DNA from: Notospermus geniculatus
Lineage: Eukaryota > Nemertea > Pilidiophora > Heteronemertea > Lineidae
DNA length: 64,000 bases
Direction: 5' to 3'
NCBI GenBank assembly: GCA_002633025.1
Contig: NMRB01000831.1
Coordinates: 170,570-234,569 of the forward strand
The position numbers were made by a program, and so were the translations under genes. Shown here piece after piece: positions 1 through 12,400 of the stretch (positions are counted from its first letter, which is position 1; the number at the start of each line of letters is the position of its first letter). The notes under the pieces were generated by a model, which made no database searches, was not told where the DNA came from, and saw only the letters and a list, made by a program, of their open reading frames with translations.

Positions 1-212
1 CCTTATTCCTTAGAGGCCTAGGTTGCTTTTGTCTACTATAGACCTACATTGTATGTCAATATTGGACAGTCTGCACTAGTGCAGCAGCTTTATAAGCTGA
101 TATTATTCCTTGATGGGAAAAAATAATTGCACAATTTCTAATCATGACATGATGGATGATGATTTCATTTGATCCACGATAAGCAATGTCATTGTTAACA
201 CGATATTTATAG

Positions 213-2021
213 GGCGATGCTGGGAGATGGCTCAGCCTTGGATGCTGGTCAGCGAAAAGTAGTTGATGAATTGTCAAAACAGGTATGAGATTTTCAGATT
301 ACCACAATTTTAACTGCATATGGAGCAGTTCATAAATTTGTTATTCAGGATATGGAGCTTCCCTTCACTGTTCCATAAGACCATCAAGAGTCATTGACAT
401 GCCTAGTCTAATCATGCTAGCACTACTAGCAGTATGGGATTTTGATATCAAATTTTTCTGCATTTTTTTCAGCTTGAGCTTCTTTCTGAAGTTACAGGAA
501 TCACCTTCACCAGTTGCAAATGTACATCCACAAAATTTGGTATGTCTGGTTTCGATCAGCTTGGTGATATAGTGAAAGAAATTCCCATGGAGCTACGGGT
601 TCAAATCCTGGGTTGAGTTGCCATCATGTGGTCTCAACTGGTCTGAAACAACTGTGAGCGCTTTCAGTATGGGCTGTTCCATGAGTTTCCCAAACATGCC
701 AAAGGGTAAAGAGACTGGGGTAAAGCTGTCAAACTCTTCAAACTTGGTATGTAACCTTGCCTGTGCAAGTGATTTTTTCACCTGCAGCTGACTGTCCAAC
801 TCCAACTATCCTTCCGAGTTGCCGAAGCTGATAATATGATCTACATGTATATTGTTTCAGATACACACCAAACTGAGCGGAAATATATCGTTGATGGTCA
901 TTCATATGATCTAAACTTCCAACTTGAATATGATGTTACAGAGAGACAGGTAATGATATAAATAAACATCATATGAATTCTGCCCTTCAACATCATTTCG
1001 AATTTTTGAGTCAATCTCTCACATACAGTTCTATATATTACAGAATTCTGAACCGTATGTGTAAATACTAGTAATTATCAATACTTGGGGTACATGATTA
1101 ATTCAGCTGTCTCTTTATTGCAGGTGGCGGAAAATATTCGGAATTTCTACATCTCAGCCCTTCAAATTGCCGTTGATGAGGTCACTGTCCATGAACTGGA
1201 GACACTGATATACAGGTTAGGTACATGTACAATTGCGTACCGTATTCTCCTTCCCCATCCGTAGCGATTGCTTTTCCATTTCATACTGTCTAGCTGTGCC
1301 TCAACTCTTACTGTAGGTTGAACAGACTGTCAGTGTGAGTCAGAAGCACGAAAATATCTTGCATTGTCATTGAATTTTTCAGATGTGAAGAAGCCAATGC
1401 TGTTAACTTGTTCTTGCGCTCCTTTTCCAACTTTGCCAAGTGGTTCGGCCAACGGCACAAAACATTCCTCCACTTCAAGAACAAGTATCCTGACATAGTT
1501 CAACTGACAGAAGGAGAGTACGGTTCACTGATGCAGATTTCTGGGTCAGACAACAGAGGGTAAGCACCGGCTCTTACCCTTGTTCCATTTCAGATGCTGG
1601 ATTGATTTCCTGCACGGTTCTATTCCCTACACAATAATGTAAAGCCTGCATCATTGGCGTATGTAGTACATGTCACTCCAATGACTCTCATTGTTTTTTC
1701 CAGGGCAATGTGGACAATTTCATGGAATCTGCTCATTACAATGACAGGTGATGTCACCCCAGAGGTGGATTTGTTTGTAAAGGCTCCAATTGAAAGTAAG
1801 TTTGATTTAAGTACACCAATGCCTTGATGTACATAGTTTGGGCACCCTGAAGCCTCACCTGTGATCATGTGCTTCTATCAACTGGATTTTTTCTGTTTTC
1901 AGTGGTCGACATGGATGACAAGGCTGTCCTGAGACAAGCACCAGATAAATTCCGCTCCATGCTTCAGTATCTTGGTATCGAACAGGCTGTCGATGCCATA
2001 ATCAAAATAGCTTCGATTTGA
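213..2021 (+). CDS. CENPP: Centromere protein P (CENP-P), C-terminal part; 5' exons lie before the window
   Basis: Seven exons read on the plus strand: 213-282, 473-539, 861-949, 1124-1215, 1383-1559, 1704-1795 and 1903-2021, all with AG/GT borders and matching phases, giving about 234 residues ending ...DAIIKIASI-stop. Recognisable family blocks are ELLSEVTGITFTS (start of the RWD-like fold), FNFAKWFGQRHKTFLHFKNK-type helix followed by KYPDIVQLTEG, and the C-terminal LRQAPDKFRSMLQYLGIEQA helix. CENP-P is a subunit of the CENP-O/P/Q/R/U module of the inner-kinetochore CCAN complex. Human CENP-P is about 288 aa, so roughly the N-terminal coiled-coil exon(s) are missing to the left of base 213. 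A stretch at 540-860 is intron. Assignment rests on remembered similarity to vertebrate CENP-P; the order and spacing of blocks fit well. Confidence 0.8.
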
Positions 2022-2134
2022 CCATCTGAAACTAAGAAACATTTGTTTATTAACTGATCCAACATATTTTAGTCAGGATTCTGAAAATTTTCTTCTGTAA
2101 CCAATTTGAATATTGCTGTTATTCAGTTACTGGA

Positions 2135-2140
2135 AATAAA
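2135..2140 (+). terminator. CENPP poly(A) signal AATAAA
   Basis: AATAAA lies 114 bases after the CENPP stop codon on the same strand, a normal distance for a short 3' UTR. Inferred, not tested. Confidence 0.55.
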
Positions 2141-3449
2141 TCACATTTTGGCATTAAAAAGGTGGAGTGTTTTTTTTCACAGACAAAAAAGAACCAACAT
2201 CATCAATTTGTGCTGATGATGAATTGGACACATGGTTGCAAAAAGATTAATGAAGCCATGCTCCAGTAGGATGAGGCCAGCCACTGGAACATACTGGACA
2301 CACTGGTACATGAAGGTGCAGCAAAAAACAGGACGAGACGCAGAGGCCATTCTTAGAGAAAGAACCAACATGATATCACCCCCTTCAACAAACAAAGGAT
2401 GCCGCCACCTCTTCAGAAAGACAACAAAGCAGCTTGTTTTCAAAGTATTTATTGATGCTTGCTGTGGTAATGAAGGCAAACTAAAACCATAGACCTGCTA
2501 TACCCCACACATAACATGTACAAAATACTTCCCCAATCATGATCATGATTATAGTGATGGCATGTTATTCAACAGTTACGTACTCTTGGTATGAAGTTGA
2601 AGTACACCATTGAATATGGTTGATAGTAAAAACGTGGTGTCCTGCAACTTCCTACCTACGATCATATAGTGTCAGCTCCTCATGAATACTGCGGTCGACC
2701 ACATATTACAATACCTCTAATACCTTTGAGTACCGGTACATTACCGGTACTTTCCCTTGTCAAGCATCTGTATACTACTTAAAAAAACAAATGGACGGCT
2801 GATATTGAGGATGGAATTTACTTTGTATAAATAAAATTCAATCATAAAGCCAGATGTAGTATATGTTGCATTCATTATCAAAGTAATCGAAATTGTAGGC
2901 GAAAGACCCTGAAATATCCTGAGCCTATAAAAATTTGATTTGAGATCTACACAGATTGCTAGTCACTCGGCATAATTCTCCAATAACTAATGCAACAGGT
3001 GGAGGTGACCATCAAAACCAGCATAAAGTTAAGAAAATGTGGACACTTAATAAACCAGTATAATGTCAAAACATGTTTGTGACCGATGAGGATGCATGTA
3101 TTTATTCACACCTCATAAGATATCAATCGAATCCTAATTATAACATCAACGTCATCTCATTCATTGATTGTTTATTATGACATCCTTACAGTGCTGACTT
3201 GTTCTTTACACCAACAATATTACCTTCCCATTCTTCCCATGTTGTCAACAAAGTTCACTTCATTCCGATTGAAATTATCCCAAAACAAGATCCTATCAAT
3301 TCTATGCAGACTTAGATATTATTCCACTCTCACATGAATGACATGGTGACAAAACACACCATGCCGAAAAATTGTAGTAGATTTAACTAAAATGTCATCC
3401 CCGCTTTGTAAATAGATAAATAATTATCACTAATTGAACTTCTCCTCCA
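2141..3449. other. Convergent intergenic region between CENPP and the ERICH6-like gene
   Basis: No supported exon. Reverse-strand AATAAA signals read at 3171-3176 and 3101-3106 could end the ERICH6-like transcript about 280-350 bases after its stop. Overlapping open frames at 2177-2492 on both strands have no recognisable domain and were not called. Confidence 0.45.
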
Positions 3450-6400
3450 CTAGTGCAGGACAGGACCTATAGTCCTGAGAATAACACCATTCTTGTCGCT
3501 GGTGCAGTCACTGCCCGATAAGGTTTCTGCTGTGGCACTGGGACTCGAACGTGCAAAGTTCGGCCATAGGTAGGATGTGCAGTCATACTCCTGAAAAGAG
3601 TAAACAATAGTTAGTCGAAGATTATCAGCATATGGAACGTTGCAATGAATGAATCTTGAAGTGTAATGTAACGTCATGCTTCACGGTTGTTGACAAGAGT
3701 AAAACGTTGAATTTGTTTCCACACAGTACAAACATCTGAATTATAAACATTTGATACTGGTAAATGTGTGCCAAGAACTGAAACTGCTGGACTTAGTTAT
3801 TCGCAATCATCAGGTAAAGACTGAAATCAGATGTGTATTTGGTGTTCGTGCAAAAACACACTGTGACATTAATTAGTTAGATTCAATTTAAGTGAGTTGA
3901 AAGAACTCTATGCTTGTACAAGGATATGTACTTTGCCTCAAAAATGAAAGTGGGTGTCAAACTCTCAATAACGAAGTACCGGTATTTGAAATTTGCTGAC
4001 AAAGAAGCCCACTAAAAAGTATTCTTAAAACATCAGCATTTTTTGTAACGCACTCTCAAATGAAGTTGCTGTACCAACTCAGGATGAGAAATGAATGCAA
4101 CTTGACTACACTACAGAAATGCAATCAGCTGCTACAGAAATACAATCAGTCTGTGTTGTGACAAAGCAAAATGCATGGCCAGGTCACTGTCAATTTTCAG
4201 TCATTATATCTAGGCTGGCATGGCCAGTCTGCAATGGGCTTCAGCTACGATGCGACTCTGCGAAAGAGGGCATTAGTCTGGGGTGAAAGGCATGGAGGAA
4301 GCTTTGGAATGGAGGAAGGACTTTCACTTGATCTGCATAAGGAGGTGAACCAGGAGGCCACTCAAAAGTTGTAACACTAACAGTTTAACACAGCGTAGTT
4401 CTGAAACCAGGGAAGAAATGAGCAAATAGAACAACCCAACCCCAAGAAATAATTTCAAGAGAACACTCTAATTACCGGTATGTATGGAGACTATGTAAAA
4501 CTTCCGTTCCTTGTGAAGTCTAAAGGCCGCAATACACGATACATTTTTTCCTACGAAATATTTTGTAGGAATTTATTTTACCGTGTATGACGGGAAACAT
4601 TGTCTCATTTTTGTCATATAGGAAAAAATCCACAAATAGGTTCTGTTTCTTGTACAATAAAATGCTATAGGGAATAATTCCTATCGTGCCGTGGTAGCAT
4701 ATTATTGCACAACTGACGCATTGTGTCCCTTTGTCCGCATGTAATAGGTCAATCCTACAAAAAAATATCACCCTGTGACGAGGGTCATATTTTTCGTCAC
4801 ACACAATAACATTTACGCTGCAACGTAATACTTCCTAGGAAATAAATGGGATCATCTACGGCGGGATTCAAAATATTTCCTTCCAAAAAATTGGATGAGA
4901 AATCCTACGAAATATTTCGGAGGAAAAAAATGTATGGTGTATGGCGGCCTAAAAGTGGAGCCTCTTTCGATGACTATGGTTATCAAGGAACAGACAGATT
5001 GTACCATATCCTTTCCAGATGCATGGGACAGAATATGCAGCCCTAAAGTTTAGTAAAATAAGGATTCCTATGCAGACATTCTCTATTTCCTTGATGCACT
5101 TAGAAAAAGATTCAACAGGTCTGAGATATGGCAATATTTGGAGAAAATTTCTGACTGTTTTTTCTCCCAAGCCAAGTTGTCAACCCCCTCCCCACCTACT
5201 GGCGCCATTTCAAAGGAGATTTATAATGTGTCCACATACTGGCGGTTCGTGAAGCTGCCATCTGTCCTGGGGGTTTGGACTACCAGGATTAGTAAAAATG
5301 CATTTCGAATTTATAGAAAATAAGGAATTTTTTCATAGGAATCCTTGTTTAAATTAGCATGGCTGTGATGTGAGGAGTAGACATCCAGCCTACTTAGTAT
5401 TTCTGCTCTAGCACTAACTCATGAAGTACCTCTCACCAGAAGGAAAACGAAGAACTGCCAAGTTTCAATGGATGTATGTAGAGCAAGAAAGAGTAAGGGT
5501 ACTAGAGCAGAAGGTAGAGATTATTGTCACGGCGGTGACACTTGAAGAACTGCCCCGATCAAAAGTTTCGTATTCCAACAGACCTGGCGTCCGATAAATC
5601 ATTAGCCTTTCACACACTTGTGCATGCTGCGTGCAGCAGTAGGCCTAAATCCTTGTTTTTCCCACACTGCAACAGGCGCGGATCCAGAGGGGGAAGCACC
5701 GGGCGCCTCCCCTTTTGGCCAAAAAATCTGTAAAATCGACCGTGAATTTCTGGAATTGGGCGCAAATTTCAATGTTCCTAGGACAGGGTGCCCCCTCTTT
5801 TCTCAAATCCTGGATCCACCCCTGCTGCAATACATTACGGGCAGTGAAAATTGCACTGCAATTTGGACAAGTTTAGTGTCATACAAGTGTATGGCCCATC
5901 AATCACGCCAGTCACCTGACAGGACCATCATTAAGTCAATTTCGTCGCACAATGGATATGAAATTTTTCACCAGGGCATGCCAATTCATGTTTCTACGAA
6001 GGACGTTTACAATATGATATTTGATAGCATACTTCACAGAGAGCATGAGGGGATCATACAGATCAAACAATACTGGGTAACCAAGTCCAGCCATGACTGA
6101 AATGAAATCAGTTTAATACATGAAAAATCCCAAACTCGGACTCCAAATTATTGTACATGTATAAAACAAACACAAAGTGATATTTAAAAATCACTTTATA
6201 AAAGAGTAAAGATTTCTCGGATTCACCCTGAAATGCAATCAGATTATCAAGGTGAAAAATTGCTGAACTAATTCTGTACATGAACTTGATTTTGCATAAA
6301 ATGTTCCACAATGCCCGTTAAGTTATTATATCAAAGCAGCAAGCCAAACAATTAGGAGATTTTTAGTTTCATAAAACAGGATGGAAAAAAAATTTGAAAT

Positions 6401-9400
6401 TTACCTGAGTCGATGCTCTGGATATGGCAGATCACAACCCTCGCTGTTCGTTGTTGACAAAGACTCTGTTCGGTGGAAGATCACTGACGATTCCAGAGTG
6501 ATACCTGGACTCCCGTGATGATCAACACCAGCGCCACCTATCTCACCTCCCCAAGCTGATCTTGGACCATGACGCCCTCGTGACGGGCTAAAGAGAGAAA
6601 CACAAGGATAAATGTGGCAGTGTTTCTTTCACTCATAATTCAGAACAAAACTGACACCATCTGATGAATTCCGGAAAAAACTAACTGGTGCGAAGAATTG
6701 AGAAATTTGGAATTATCAAACTTTGAGAAGAATTAGTCGGCATATTCTCTTTCGGGAACAATTTTTAACCAAATTTTGTCCAAAAATCATCAATTCTGAG
6801 GCCCAAGTTTGACACTGAATTCAGCCAAAAAAACAGGACATAGCATACCTGAACCTGAAGTCTTGAGGAAGACTGAACCCCATCCGGGCATCGTTCCTTG
6901 TTTTCATGACTTGTTTATGGAAATCTTTGCGTGCACTGCCGTAACCATTGAAGATGTGATCACAGAACAAAAGACGAGTATCCTGATACATCTACAATGA
7001 GATTAGTTTTTCATATTGAACTGGGAAAACCTTGGTAATGCTACACCTAATTCATGGAAAACCGGGAGGAAATTGTACAAATCCAGCTGTCCAAACCCAA
7101 GGCCTTTTTCTTTGAAAACAAACCCGAACCTCACCATCCTCTACAAAAAAGCCTTCATGGAATTCATAAGTTAAAAAAATGTCAACAGACTTCTCCATAC
7201 AGTAACTCACCAGAAACATGCCAGCAACAACATTATGTCTCCTCAGTAAGAGAGGTTGTGTGTAGTTGCTATATTCTGCAGCTGTGGCAACGTCGTACAT
7301 AAATATTCTGAACGGATCCAACTTTGACTGTGGGCAGGGCCGTGTGCGATTCTTGTTCTGTTCCCTATACATTTGTTCCAACATCAGTGAGGCTGACGAT
7401 GAATCGGGGAACCTGAAATGAGAGAAAAACATCAACAACTCAATATCAATCATGTACGTACAGTGGAACCTCCCTTAGCGGACACCTCTGCCAGGAGGAC
7501 ACCTCTCTATTAAGGACACCGAAGTTGAGTCCCAAATTGACCATTTCTATTAATTTTGACCTCTGTAATCAGGACACCTCTCAAATAAGGACAACATTTG
7601 TCAGTCCCAGAGGTGTCCTTAATAGAGAGGTTCCACTCTATGACGTTATATCTTGTAGGAAGGAAGATGGATACCGGGTATGTTGTGTATCATCCCCTGG
7701 CGGAACCTCCAGTGTTAAAAAAAAAATCTATGTCACTGTTGTGTCATTAGAAACCGGACGTACATAGTGATACCTATTTTTGTTTTTGTGCACATAAATT
7801 CTGAACATTAACATATGTCAGAAAAGCTTTATGGTTAGACTTATTGAACTTAATGAACCTGTATCAATTTCTAATGAAGTTGAACAACTCATCTCTGTAG
7901 CAACAAGGATTCGAAAACTTTTCTGTCAATGGCTTACAAACACCACACATAACAAAAGGCTCCAAAAACTTTGTACCTTAGAACGCCTATAGAGGCCTTG
8001 CAATGACGTCATCCTGGCGGCCATGCTGAGGGGCAAGTGGGCAGAGGTGTGAGCTGACCGTGACGCGGCCTGCGTGAAGTGCGCGACGCCAGTGTTTGAC
8101 GTAACGTCATTGGGACATTTCGCTGCGCCTCTGCAGCATGTGCCCCCCAGCATGGCGGCTTGTGACGTCATTTGCAAGGCCTCTATTACAGTTGACTGAT
8201 TGACACACAGATGCCATATTATATAATAACGTGTGTTCAGCTGACTTATTTATATTTTGGCAGGCCTGTCAACTAGGCCAGAAAAAAACAGTACTACTAC
8301 CGGTAAATGGAGCCAAACATTTGGAACTTCTGAAGGCAACTGCTTGGCAATTTCCGTGACAACTCGCATTTCCCCTCAGACAGAATTCCAAGGCAGCCAT
8401 CTTGAATGTGCAACGATTTCAATAGTGGATCCACTTTTCAGCTGGAGAAGGGGAGGGTGTCATGTTAACCTGATCTCCACTCACAAATTCTCAACTCCTA
8501 CAAAAGGATAGTGTTCCCCCTTGCATCTCTTGCCCATAAACCTCTGTATCCAAAAAAATCAATAGCACTGGTGATACAAAGAAGAATAGGCCTACTAGTA
8601 TTTCATGTACACATAAATGATTTCAATCCAATAAAAATTTGTGAATATAAAATCTGAACAATAAGATATGAGGAAGAAGAAGAAGAAAAATCTTGCTAGT
8701 ATCCCAGTGATTACAATATTGTCCCCACAGGTGGCACTGGTGGGGACAATAATAAAAATTTGTGAATATAAAATCTGAACAATAAGATATTGTCTGAAAA
8801 AATGTATAAGATTTAGGGCTAATCAACATGTATTTGATTTTAATCAGCAGAAAGTTCAACAACTCTTTTACGAAAAAGTTGTTGTTACAAAAGCTTTTCT
8901 CTCAATGGCTTACACACACCACACATATGAACATTTTTGAAATACATGTAACTACAAATGCCCCTCACAAACCTCGACAGACAGACACTAATTAATATTA
9001 GTATTGCGTTAACTGGATATTTTTGAAAGTCTACCTATACTGGGTAGGCAAAAAAACATTAAAAAAAGGTCATATTTTCAATATGCTGGCTTGATATAGT
9101 ATGGTCAAACACTAAAGGCCTAGGTACATCAATCATCCAATATTATTGTGTGTTGTGTGATCCATTGGAGGAATATCCAGTGTGTTTTTCTGAAAAATCT
9201 ATGCCACTGTCGTGTCAGTAGAAACAGGATTAGGAAGTACATAGTGTATGTAGTGATACCTATTTTAGTTTTTGTACGTGCATAAATTCTGAACATTAAG
9301 ATATTGTCAATAAAGCTGTATAAGAATTAGACTTAATGAACCTGTATCAATTTCTAATTAATAATAAGTTGAACAACTCATCTATGTACCAGTTGTAGAT

Positions 9401-12400
9401 TCGAAAACTTTTCTGTCAATGGCTTACAAACACCACAAACAATGAAATGGTCCATGGACCATGTGCTCACCTGGGCGAACGTACCAGAAAAACAAATTAC
9501 AAATGTTAAATCGAAATGTTCTAGGGTCATGTATCCTCGTTAGATGTACCTGATAAAAATTTGGAGACAATCCAGTTACAGTTCAGGAGTTTACTGGACT
9601 TTAAGCTTTGGTTTTGGCCACCTGGTGGCCAGCCGGAGAATTGAATCGGACCGAAAAGTGGTGTCATAGGTCATCTGACATGGGGGTGTATATGTACCAA
9701 GTTTTAAGTCAATAGCCCAAGCAGTTTACGAAACGCGCCACCAAATGACTAAATTTTGAACTTTGACCTCTGTGACCTTGAAAAGTCGGTCAAATCAAAA
9801 ACCTCTTACCGGTACTTATATCATGCATCCTCATTAGAAGCACCAATGATAAAAATTTGGAGAGGATCTACTCATCAGTTCATGAGTTATTGCAATTTTT
9901 GTGTTTTTGGTTTCCGCCACCTGGTGGCCAAGCTAAGAGTCAAATCGGACCGAAACTTGGGGTCATAGGTCATCTGACCTAGGGGTATATATGTACCAAA
10001 TTTCAGGCCAAAAGCACCTGCGGTTACGAAACACCACTTAAAGGCAAAATTTTGAACTTTGACCTCTGTGACCTTGAAAAGTAGGTCAAACCAAAAACCC
10101 GTTATATATGTAATGTACCCTCATTAGATACACCTATGACAAAAATTTGGAGGTGATCCAGTCATTAGTTCAGGAGTTATTGCACGTTTTGTGTTTTTGG
10201 TTTCCGCCACCTGGTGGCCAAACTAAGAGTCGAATTGGACCGAAACTTGGTGTCATAGGTCATCTGACCTAGGGGTATATATGTACCAAGTTTCAGATCA
10301 ATAGCACCAGCGGTTACGAAACGTGCCCTGCTAACGGAACACGACGACGACGGACGCAGACCCACGACAAGAGCTCACCCCAGGTGAGCTAACAAAAGGC
10401 GCCAAAAACTTAATACCTTAGAACACCTATTACAATTCACTGATTGACACGCAGACGGCACATTATATAATAGATGGCACATTATATAATAATGTGCGTT
10501 CAGCTTATTATTTATATTTTTGCAGGCCGGTCAACTAGGCCAGAAAAAAACAGTACTAAATGGAGCCAAAGAGCCTCACCCCTGACCCCTGGAAGGCCAA
10601 AAGACATTAAAACAAAGGTCAAGTTTTCAAATGGAGGCACAGTCTATATCCCCGTTTACACTGGTCACGGGAAAAGCAATCTGTGTTCGGACCGGTCCCG
10701 GCCCACTTCGTCATGTGGCGATAGCACAATGGAACAGAGCCAGTTGGCGGGTGCCACGAGCTCTCTAGTCAGTTGAGTCGATCGGAGGTACGAAAATCTA
10801 AAAAAATCAAACGACGACGACAACAACAAAAGGGATGCCTCCATGCAATATCACTCAGAAATTCCCGCTAATGACGTCATTCATATTTCGTGCATGTGCT
10901 GAACACAATTTAGCAACCGTGCCGAGATCGGTTACCATTTACACAGCAGTGTTTTCGAATCAATCCGTGCTCAGACCAGTCGGCGATCACCTCCACCTGG
11001 TGGTCTCGGCTCGGTTCAGTTTGGAAACGTTCCTGGCATGCTTGTCTCGTTTACACTTGCTTTTTTGGGTGATCCGTGTTCGGACCGGTCCAAGATTGGT
11101 TATTTTTCCTCAGTGTAAACGGGGCTTTTGTGCTGCTTGATATGGTCAAACACTGCTGAAGGCCTTAGATACATCGATCATCCAATATTATTGCACAATA
11201 TGGGCCCCAAAATAGGGTCAAAGATCAGCAATGATATCGCCCAGTTCATGGCTTTGGTAATAAAAACAACCCCAACCAATACCACAACCCATTTAACTAC
11301 TTTGTGAATATAAATCCTGAAAAATATTGTCAAGAAATGTATCTGTTTTTATGAGTAGGAAGTTCAACGATTCTTTTATGTACAAGTTGTTGTTAGCCAT
11401 CTTTTGGCAATAAGTGCAGCTGACTGTTCCTATTCATACAGAAGATTAAACTTTTACTTACAGGGATGATACAACTGAAATAATGATCAGCTGTTTCTCT
11501 GGTGATAGATGTATCAACTCGTCATACTCCACATCTGATATATAAGGGATCTTATTCCGACTGCATTTACACTGTGACGCCTCCTCGCCCAGGAGCTCCT
11601 TCTGAAGGGAAACAGGACAAATACCCCTTGGTGGTGGGAGATGATACTCGGGGCTCCCAGCGGTCAACGGCCGCGATCTCGGCCTTGACGATCGACTGCC
11701 TGCTGATCTGGAGAACAAAAAGAAAGTTCGATTACTAGTCTGCATCACTGAAAGTGGCTTGAAGATTGATCTACCTAAAACAACAAAACTACACCAACAC
11801 TGCTGCCTACACATCACACACCACCCGATACGTAACTGACCTTTTCGGGAGAGGAGGCAATGGCAGCCTGTAAAAGTTATTGGGCATCGTGACCAAATGA
11901 ACATTCAATACATAACCCTTCGACATCTGGGACCAGGATCATGTGTGGTACGTCACATTGCACATTCATTATCTCACACCAAAGACAAGACAATTTATTG
12001 GGTAAGTAAGTGCAAGCATTTACAATGATTGGATGACATCTGATCAGCTTGAAAATACATGCAAGCGACAGTGACATAATGCACCATTATGACTGGATGA
12101 CACACCGTGGGAAGTAATGAGATCTTTTGTAATACACACAGATACTGTAAGCAATGATTAGACAGTTTGCTCAAAGGTACATATCATACACTACTTGTGC
12201 TTCTGAGAGACTGCAGAGTTTGAAATCTGTAACAATGTGTAATATTTTATAACAGTTGAACTAAGAAATTGATACATGTACCGGTACTTAGATTCTGGAA
12301 AATACATCATGAATGTCTCAGGAGCACATGTGCCAAGGCAAGAATATCATTACAAAAGGTGACCCTCTCAGACCCATAACCAAGTTTTCAAGTACCGAAT

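Larger units (their letters stand above)
7645..11430. repeat. Block of repeated unit R (at least four diverged copies) in the ERICH6-like intron
   Basis: A module of about 230 bases containing 'taaattctgaacatta', 'gttgaacaactcat' and 'cttttctgtcaatggcttac' is present at about 7770-7990 and 9240-9450. More diverged copies lie at about 8630-8930 and 11290-11420. The following stretch (aaaaactt..accttagaac..ccta) is also duplicated, at 7960-8280 and 10388-10560. The paralogous copies let later insertions be read against an unoccupied site. No open reading frame or known repeat name recognised. Confidence 0.6.

Noticed and set aside
2177-2492. Overlapping 86- and 100-codon frames on both strands after CENPP
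   Set aside because: Antiparallel shadows of one another in a region with no splice or family support.
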